Below, one piece after another: positions 6,936-11,902 of a stretch of 11,902 bases of DNA; the stretch's first letter is position 1, and every line of letters starts with the position of its first letter. The notes under the pieces are model-generated. The model was not told the DNA's origin. It worked only from the letters and a program-made list of their open reading frames with translations, and made no database searches. Made by a program: the position numbers and the translations under genes. This stretch comes from Eggerthellaceae bacterium (GTDB taxonomy: Bacteria; Actinomycetota; Coriobacteriia; Coriobacteriales; Eggerthellaceae). Location: positions 1-11,902 of the forward strand of contig JAGCZM010000137.1 in NCBI GenBank assembly GCA_017960005.1, in the 5' to 3' direction.

Positions 6936-9503
6936 TTATTCCGCGGAACTGTCCAAACGGCCGGGAGCAAGCGAGGTGTTGTCCAAATTGAACCCGCTTA
7001 AGATCAATTCGGTATCGCGCTTGATGCTGTCGCGTTTACGCGGCTCGGGTATGATACCCGACCCCTGCTTGAACACCAATTCCTTTTTCTCTTCGTCCAA
7101 ATCGATATCCACAATCGAACCGTCTGCCCATTTGCCTTCCAGTATCTGCTCGGAAAGCGGATCTTCCACGAGACGCTGGATGGCGCGGCGAAGCGGACGC
7201 GCTCCAAACGTGGTGTCCGTTCCTTCCTTTGCCAAAAACTTCGTGGCCGCATCGCTGATATTGACGGACATGTTTTGAGCAATCATGCGATCGCGCAGAT
7301 CGCCGATCATCAACCCGACGATTTGGGCGATTTGATCTTCGGTCAGTGTCTTGAACACAATGATCTCGTCGATTCTGTTCAAGAACTCGGGACGGAAGAG
7401 CTTTTTGACCTCGCCCATGACACGCTGTTTGATTTCCTTGTCGGACAGCCCGGCCTGATCTCCCGATCCAAACCCCAGCGTGGTCGTGGTGGCGATTTCT
7501 CGGGCACCGACGTTTGAAGTCATGATGATGACCGTGTTCCGGAAATCCACGCTTCTTCCCTGCGCGTCGGTCAGTCTTCCCTCTTCGAGAATCTGAAGCA
7601 GAATATTGAACACATCGGGATGCGCTTTTTCTATCTCATCGAACAGCACCACGGAATACGGACGCTGACGCACCGCTTTGGTAAGCTGACCGCCCTCGTC
7701 GTATCCCACGTAACCGGGCGGGCTGCCGATAAGACGGCTTACGGTATGCTTTTCCATATACTCGGACATATCAAAACTGATGAGCGCGTCTTCCGAGTTG
7801 AACAAAAACTCGGCCAACGCTTTGGAAAGCTCGGTTTTGCCCACACCGGATGGACCCAAGAAGATAAACGAACCGGCGGGACGCTTGGGGTCCTTAAGAC
7901 CGCTGCGTGAACGGCGTATCGCCTTGGACAGAGCGCTTACCGCCTCGTCTTGCCCGATAACACGCTCATGCAGCACGCTTTCCATACGGAGAAGCTTTGC
8001 GGCTTCGGCCTCGGTTAGGCTGGATACCGGAACACCCGTCGACAATGAGATGACATCGGCGATATCCTCGACGCTTACCTCCTGCAGATTCTTGTTGTTG
8101 TCCTCTTTCCAGGATTTTTCTATCGCGTCGCGCTTGTTTTTGATGGTCGCTTCCTTGTCGCGAAGCGTTGCGGCAAGCTCGTAGTTCTGCTCGCCGATGG
8201 CGATGTCTTTTTCGCTGCGGACTTTGCGCAGCTCGTCGTCTGCATCCAAAAGCTCCTGAGGAAGCGTCATGTTGCGGATGCGCATACGGGCTCCCGCCTC
8301 GTCGAGCACATCGATTGCCTTGTCGGGCAAAAATCTGTCTTGGATGTATCTGTTCGACAGCTTGACGGCAGCCTCGATTGCCTCGTCGGTAAAACGAACC
8401 CCGTGATGAGCCTCGTAGCGATCGCGCAGACCTTGGATGATGCGTATGGTTTGCTCCTCGTTGGGCTCTCCCACCGTAATAGGCTGGAAGCGCCTTTCCA
8501 AAGCGGAGTCTTTTTCCAAATACTTTCTGAACTCATCGAGCGTAGTCGCGCCGATGATTTGAATCTCTCCGCGGGACAAAGGAGGCTTTAAGATGGCGGC
8601 GGCATCGATGGAACCTTCGGATGCGCCGGCACCGATCAACGTATGCATCTCGTCAATGAACAAGATCACGTCTTTCTCGTCGATGACCTCTTTGATGACC
8701 TTCTTCAGTCTTTCTTCGAACTCACCGCGGTATTTGCTGCCCGCAACGAGCGCGGACACATCGAGGGTGACGATGCGCTTGCCTCTCAGAATATCGGGCA
8801 CCTGATTGGCGGCTACCAATTGAGCCAAACCCTCGACCACGGCGGTCTTGCCCACACCGGGCTCACCGATAAGCAAAGGATTGTTTTTCTGACGACGGGT
8901 CAGCACCTGCATGACGCGTTCGATTTCAGCGGCACGGCCGATAACGGGATCGAGTTTTCCTTCGGCTGCCTTCTTCGTCAAATCGGTACCGAACTCTTTG
9001 AGCATGCTTTCGGGACCGCCCATGCCGAAGGGATCGAACCCGTTTCTGCCGGCCAACACGGGAGTTTGGCCGACCAAATCGTTCATCGCACTTCTGACGT
9101 CATCAACCGACACACCCAGGCGCTTTAAGACCTCGACGGCGGTGTTGTCCTCTTCACGCACGATACCGAGCAAAATATGCTCCGTGGAGACATAGGATTG
9201 CGAGCCCTGGATGCTTTCGCGCATGGCGTTTTCGAGGGCGCGCTTGGTGCGGGGCGTAAAGCTCAGATGAGAGGGCATATCGGCGCTCTCGTCGATGTCG
9301 ACGACCTCTTTGATGGTCTTGACGACATCGTCGTAAGAGACCTCCAAACGCTCGAGCGTTTGAGCTGCCAATCCCTCTTTTTCGAGAATTAGGCCCAGCA
9401 AAAGATGTTCGGTGCCCACATAGCCTTGATGCAGCTTGCGGGCCTCCTCCTGAGCGAGCGTAAACACTTTGCGTGCTTTGTCGCTGAATTTGTCAAATGC
9501 CAT
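6936..9503 (-). CDS. clpC: ATP-dependent Clp protease ATP-binding subunit ClpC
   Basis: Class I Hsp100 unfoldase that feeds substrates to ClpP in the cytoplasm, 855 residues. Two Clp-N repeats occupy about residues 5-145; Glu32 and Glu108, each in a TEH(I/L)LLG motif, match the phospho-arginine-binding glutamates known from Bacillus ClpC. The first AAA+ module has Walker A GEPGVGKT (213-220) and Walker B ILFIDE. A UVR/middle domain spans about 424-469. The second AAA+ module has GPSGVGKT (550-557), VVLFDE (618-623) and pore loop GYVGYDEG. The C-terminus carries an acidic/basic extension beyond the Bacillus length (from about 815), like actinobacterial ClpC. ATG 9503-9501 is fixed by the standard MAFDKFSDKARKV opening. 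It heads a closely spaced cluster and sits behind a CIRCE-like operator. Confidence 0.98.
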   Translation of the reverse strand: MAFDKFSDKARKVFTLAQEEARKLHQGYVGTEHLLLGLILEKEGLAAQTLERLEVSYDDVVKTIKEVVDIDESADMPSHLSFTPRTKRALENAMRESIQGSQSYVSTEHILLGIVREEDNTAVEVLKRLGVSVDDVRSAMNDLVGQTPVLAGRNGFDPFGMGGPESMLKEFGTDLTKKAAEGKLDPVIGRAAEIERVMQVLTRRQKNNPLLIGEPGVGKTAVVEGLAQLVAANQVPDILRGKRIVTLDVSALVAGSKYRGEFEERLKKVIKEVIDEKDVILFIDEMHTLIGAGASEGSIDAAAILKPPLSRGEIQIIGATTLDEFRKYLEKDSALERRFQPITVGEPNEEQTIRIIQGLRDRYEAHHGVRFTDEAIEAAVKLSNRYIQDRFLPDKAIDVLDEAGARMRIRNMTLPQELLDADDELRKVRSEKDIAIGEQNYELAATLRDKEATIKNKRDAIEKSWKEDNNKNLQEVSVEDIADVISLSTGVPVSSLTEAEAAKLLRMESVLHERVIGQDEAVSALSKAIRRSRSGLKDPKRPAGSFIFLGPSGVGKTELSKALAEFLFNSEDALISFDMSEYMEKHTVSRLIGSPPGYVGYDEGGQLTKAVRQRPYSVVLFDEIEKAHPDVFNILLQILEEGRLTDAQGRSVDFRNTVIIMTSNVGAREIATTTTLGFGSGDQAGLSDKEIKQRVMGEVKKLFRPEFLNRIDEIIVFKTLTEDQIAQIVGLMIGDLRDRMIAQNMSVNISDAATKFLAKEGTDTTFGARPLRRAIQRLVEDPLSEQILEGKWADGSIVDIDLDEEKKELVFKQGSGIIPEPRKRDSIKRDTELILSGFNLDNTSLAPGRLDSSAE

Positions 9504-9547
9504 ATTCTTCCGCCTTTGCCGAAATATTGTTTTTGTTCGCGGATATG

Positions 9548-9574
9548 CTAGCACTCTACGCCCCCGTCTGCTAC
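9548..9574. promoter_or_regulatory. CIRCE-like heat-shock operator (HrcA site) upstream of clpC
   Basis: On the plus strand CTAGCACTC (9548-9556), nine bases, then GTCTGCTAC (9566-9574). The CIRCE consensus is TTAGCACTC-N9-GAGTGCTAA: the left half matches 8 of 9, the right half 6 of 9, and the spacer is exactly nine. It lies 44 bases before the clpC start. A possible extended -10 on the minus strand (TGC then TAGCAT, 9550-9545) overlaps one half-site, as expected for repression. No convincing -35 was found. Confidence 0.65.
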
Positions 9575-9610
9575 AAAACCGCTTCGGATGTTGCAAAGCC
9601 GTAGACGAAA

Positions 9611-9634
9611 CGGACCCGCGTAAAAGCGGGTCCG
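9611..9634 (-). terminator. Intrinsic terminator of the membrane protein/carboxypeptidase unit
   Basis: A perfect 9-base inverted repeat, CGGACCCGC and GCGGGTCCG, with a 6-base loop, lies 24 bases after the carboxypeptidase stop. On the minus strand it is followed by TTTCGTC, a short T-run, so termination may be incomplete. It separates this unit from clpC. Confidence 0.7.
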
Positions 9635-9658
9635 CAACGATGCTCTTTACTCGGGAAA

Positions 9659-10309
9659 TCAGGCTTTGCCCAGATATTCTTCCAAGGTGATTCCCTGTTC
9701 GGTGATCTCTTTTGCGATTTTAACGTCACCGACATAGCGCAGATGCCACGGCTCATAGGAATACCCGGTAATGGCTTCTTTACCCTCGAGATAGCGCAGA
9801 ATAAACCCGTAGTCGGCAAGCTTCGCGTGAATCTTTGCCCAGATCTCGGGATAAAGGACCATATCCTCGTTCATATAGACATCGACACCGTCGATATTGA
9901 GATACAAATCGAGTGCCAAACCGGTATGGTGCTCGGAAAAACCGGGCACCGCAACGTATTGCCTGACATAATCGATACCGTACATATCGGTAAACCTGTC
10001 CCAAATGTCTTGCTGGGACGCAACGCTTCGATACGCCGAATCCAAATCGACAAAGACGCCTTCTTCTTCAAGAGCCGCTTTGAGTTTGAGATATGCATCA
10101 TAGGCGCTCTTTTCTACCAAGACCTCATCCTCAAGCGAATTGACGGTCTTAACGATTTCGACCTTGTTTTCCCAATCGGCAGGCAATGCGTTTTGCTTGT
10201 TCACCAATACCAAATAATCGATTTTTTCGGCACAACCGGCCAGCGCAAACACCGCAAAAATCATGCCGATGCCGATGATGATTGATAAGCTTTTCTTCAA
10301 GATACTCAT
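9659..10309 (-). CDS. VanY-type D,D-carboxypeptidase lipoprotein (peptidase M15B)
   Basis: Zinc peptidase of the VanY/DacB type, expected to trim the terminal D-Ala from peptidoglycan stem peptides on the outer face of the membrane; 216 residues. It has a lipoprotein signal ending in LAGC (Cys26). The fold follows with YLVLVNKQNALP, SAYRS (91-95) and the zinc motif SxHxxGxAxD as SEHHTGLALD (Ser125, His127, Asp134). The catalytic Glu186 and zinc-binding His189 lie in EPWH. ATG 10309-10307 overlaps the stop of the preceding gene as ATGA and has AAAGG 6 bases upstream. Length suits the single-domain form. Homologues serve either in vancomycin resistance or in normal wall turnover; no van regulator or ligase genes are here, so turnover is more likely. 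Confidence 0.93.
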   Translation of the reverse strand: MSILKKSLSIIIGIGMIFAVFALAGCAEKIDYLVLVNKQNALPADWENKVEIVKTVNSLEDEVLVEKSAYDAYLKLKAALEEEGVFVDLDSAYRSVASQQDIWDRFTDMYGIDYVRQYVAVPGFSEHHTGLALDLYLNIDGVDVYMNEDMVLYPEIWAKIHAKLADYGFILRYLEGKEAITGYSYEPWHLRYVGDVKIAKEITEQGITLEEYLGKA

Positions 10310-10629
10310 TTTTTACCTTTCGAATTCTTTGAACACACATAAAAGATTATTACCGCCGCCAACACAATGACCGCAAACACGGCAATGAGAATATAGACGG
10401 TATCCAGATGCGGCGTGCCGGATGCGTTTGGTTGAGACTCGCCGCTTTGCGTCGGTGTCTTTCCGGGAAGATCGATTGCAGCATCGTCTGCAACGATTAT
10501 CGAATCATCCGAAGAAACCGGATCGTCTGCCACAACCGCCGGATAAGCTACTCCGACGTTTACACACAGAGCAAACGCAAGCGCAAAGACAACCCCCAAA
10601 GGTATACCCAAAAACCGTTTGATACCCAT
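10306..10629 (-). CDS. Small secreted membrane-anchored protein of unknown function
   Basis: A 107-residue protein that I do not recognise. It begins with a signal peptide (basic MGIKRF, then a hydrophobic stretch), with a plausible cleavage after VVA near residue 34. A short, acidic, low-complexity external segment follows (about 35-75, rich in Asp, Ser, Pro). One membrane helix (about 76-98) ends with CSKNSKGKK, so the predicted topology is outside N-terminus, inside C-terminus. ATG 10629-10627 has AAGGA 7 bases upstream. It shares a promoter and an ATGA overlap with the D,D-carboxypeptidase, which suggests a partner, anchor or regulator of that enzyme at the cell surface. LPGKT at 54-58 resembles but does not fit the LPXTG sortase motif. 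Confidence 0.8.
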   Translation of the reverse strand: MGIKRFLGIPLGVVFALAFALCVNVGVAYPAVVADDPVSSDDSIIVADDAAIDLPGKTPTQSGESQPNASGTPHLDTVYILIAVFAVIVLAAVIIFYVCSKNSKGKK

Positions 10630-10668
10630 CTGTTTTTCCTTGCATTCTCTTTTAATTATTGCTTGTCA

Positions 10669-10697
10669 AGAATACACCAAACAAAACCCGTTGCCAA
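10669..10697 (-). promoter_or_regulatory. Promoter of the membrane protein/carboxypeptidase unit
   Basis: On the minus strand, -35 TTGGCA (10697-10692), a 17-base spacer and -10 TATTCT (10674-10669). It lies directly after the lysS terminator and leaves a leader of about 35 bases before the small membrane protein. Confidence 0.5.
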
Positions 10698-10722
10698 AGC
10701 GACGACCAAATCACGTATGCAT

Positions 10723-10752
10723 AAAAACAACCCGATGCTTTTGAGCATCGGG
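10723..10752 (-). terminator. Strong intrinsic terminator of lysS
   Basis: On the minus strand CCCGATGCT and AGCATCGGG form a perfect 9-base stem with a 4-base loop, followed by TTGTTTTT. It starts 28 bases after the lysS stop, a textbook rho-independent terminator that ends the upstream operon. Confidence 0.92.
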
Positions 10753-10780
10753 CCGGATAAATCGTAATCGGATTTGATGT

Positions 10781-11902
10781 TTATTCTTTTTCGGGCTTCA
10801 TGATGGGAAACAGCAGCACATCACGAATGCTCGGAGAGTCGGTAAGCAGCATGACCAAACGGTCGATACCGATACCCACGCCGCCCGCGGGAGGCATACC
10901 GTATTCGAGGGCGCGGACATAATCGTAATCGAATCCCATCGCTTCCTCATCACCCGCATCCTTGGCTGCCAACTGCGCGGTAAAACGCTGCGCCTGGTCG
11001 ATGGGATCGTTGAGCTCGTTGAACGCATTCGCAAACTCGTGACCGCAAATGTAGAGCTCAAAGCGATCGGTGAGGTTTTCGTCATCGGCCTTCTTGCGCG
11101 CAAGCGGACTTATCTCGACGGGATGCTCGCATACAAACGTCGGCTGAATCAGCTTCTCCTCATAGGTCGCTTCGAATATCTCGGATATCAATTTACCCTT
11201 GCCCCAGGATTTTTCTGCCTTAACACCGAACTTCTTGGCGATGGCGACAAGTTCTTCGATGCTTCGGGAGAAATCGACTTTCTCGCCGGCGCCTTCCGAG
11301 GCAAGCTCGATCATGGTCGCGCATCTCCATTGTCCGCCCAGATGAATCTCCTGTCCTTGGTAGGAGATATCGAGGCTGCCGCATGCGGCCATGGCCGCGG
11401 CTTGAATAACACCCTGGGTGAGGGTTTTCATGCCATCGAGACCGGTAAAGGCCTGATAGGCTTCCATCGTCGTAAACTCGGGATTGTGGAAGGAATCCAT
11501 GCCTTCGTTTCTGAACTGACGTCCAATCTCGTATACCCGCTCAAACCCGCCGACGAGAAGTCTCTTCAGATGAAGTTCCGTTGCGATACGCAGGTAATAA
11601 TCGCGATCGAGCGCGTTGTGATGCGTGATGACCGGACGGGCATTCGCGCCGCCGAGCGTGGCGTGCAGCATCGGAGTTTCCGCCTCGTAAAAGCCCTGAG
11701 CATCCATGTAGTTTCTGGTGGCGGATATGATCTTGAATCTTTTTTCGAAAGTGGAGCGCACCTCGGGATTGGCAATCAAATCGACATAGCGCTGATGATA
11801 ACGCAGCTCTTTGTCGGCCAACCCATGAAACTTCTCCGGCAAAGGACGAAGGCTTTTGGACAAAAGCTCGAAGCTTTTGACGGCGATACTGACCTGACCG
11901 GC
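10781..11902 (-). CDS. lysS: Lysyl-tRNA synthetase, class II, C-terminal part (cut by window edge)
   Basis: Charges tRNA-Lys with lysine in the cytoplasm. The 373 residues present hold the end of the anticodon-binding domain (VSIAVKSFELLSKSLRPLPEK) and the whole catalytic core. Motif 1 lies near the YHQRYVDLIANPEVR region, motif 2 is FRNEGMDSFHNPEFTTMEAY, and motif 3 is GVGIGIDRLVMLLTDSPSIRDVLLFP. The frame runs open to the right edge, so the true start is outside; a TTG within the frame at 11863-11861 is internal, not a start. The C-terminus is complete (MKPEKE) and followed by a terminator. Placement upstream of clpC is typical of Actinobacteria. Confidence 0.97.
   Translation of the reverse strand, partial: AGQVSIAVKSFELLSKSLRPLPEKFHGLADKELRYHQRYVDLIANPEVRSTFEKRFKIISATRNYMDAQGFYEAETPMLHATLGGANARPVITHHNALDRDYYLRIATELHLKRLLVGGFERVYEIGRQFRNEGMDSFHNPEFTTMEAYQAFTGLDGMKTLTQGVIQAAAMAACGSLDISYQGQEIHLGGQWRCATMIELASEGAGEKVDFSRSIEELVAIAKKFGVKAEKSWGKGKLISEIFEATYEEKLIQPTFVCEHPVEISPLARKKADDENLTDRFELYICGHEFANAFNELNDPIDQAQRFTAQLAAKDAGDEEAMGFDYDYVRALEYGMPPAGGVGIGIDRLVMLLTDSPSIRDVLLFPIMKPEKE

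Noticed and set aside
9504..9547. ClgR- or CtsR-type operator in the clpC leader
   Set aside because: Only a single GCGAAC-like half is visible and there is no tandem GGTCAAA repeat; CIRCE explains the region better.
10456..10470. LPGKT in the small membrane protein as a sortase LPXTG signal
   Set aside because: Residue order does not fit LPXTG, and it lies about 20 residues before the membrane helix instead of right next to it.
10664..10669. Perfect -35-like TTGACA (minus strand) upstream of the small membrane protein
   Set aside because: At 16-18 bases downstream there is no -10 box, and a start there would remove the ribosome site. The TTGGCA/TATTCT pair just upstream fits better.
11861..11863. 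TTG as the start codon of lysS
   Set aside because: The frame stays open to the edge and the upstream residues (VSIAVKSFELL) are conserved LysRS sequence, so the gene is simply cut by the window.

Overview
The window reads as a chromosomal housekeeping segment from an actinobacterium of medium GC content. My best guess is a member of the Coriobacteriia (Eggerthellaceae-like), inferred from gene order and protein style rather than from a marker gene. In Actinobacteria, lysS often lies near clpC, and ispD-ispF often lies near cysS; both arrangements occur here. Every gene I can support lies on the minus strand, so transcription runs from high to low coordinates. No rRNA, tRNA, CRISPR array, transposase, integrase or phage gene was seen, and no gap between genes exceeds about 160 bases.

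In the direction of transcription the layout is as follows. (1) lysS, cut by the right edge, ends at a strong intrinsic terminator. (2) A two-gene unit follows, with its own promoter: a 107-residue secreted, membrane-anchored protein of unknown function whose stop overlaps (ATGA) the start of a VanY-type D,D-carboxypeptidase lipoprotein. A second terminator hairpin closes this unit. (3) A CIRCE-like inverted repeat (HrcA heat-shock operator) precedes clpC, which is followed at short spacing by ispD and ispF (MEP isoprenoid pathway), cysE and cysS (cysteine synthesis and cysteine charging of tRNA), and a U32-family protein likely to be a tRNA hydroxylation enzyme. (4) A well-formed promoter starts an amino-acid ABC transporter operon: a lipoprotein substrate-binding protein, two tandem hairpins, a permease, and an ATPase cut by the left edge.

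I found no new multi-gene system. The points most worth following are regulatory. First, a near-consensus CIRCE element lies upstream of clpC and could place the isoprenoid and cysteine genes under heat-shock control. Second, ispF ends in a cysteine-rich tail (CLLCRCC), followed 12 bases later by a hairpin and then by cysE-cysS; this resembles the poly-cysteine attenuators described in mycobacteria, but is embedded in a housekeeping gene. Third, the transporter promoter carries two separate palindromes. Fourth, two stacked hairpins sit between the binding-protein and permease genes. Smaller protein oddities are an approximately 47-residue N-terminal extension on IspD, a coiled-coil tail on CysE, and the unassigned membrane protein coupled to the carboxypeptidase.
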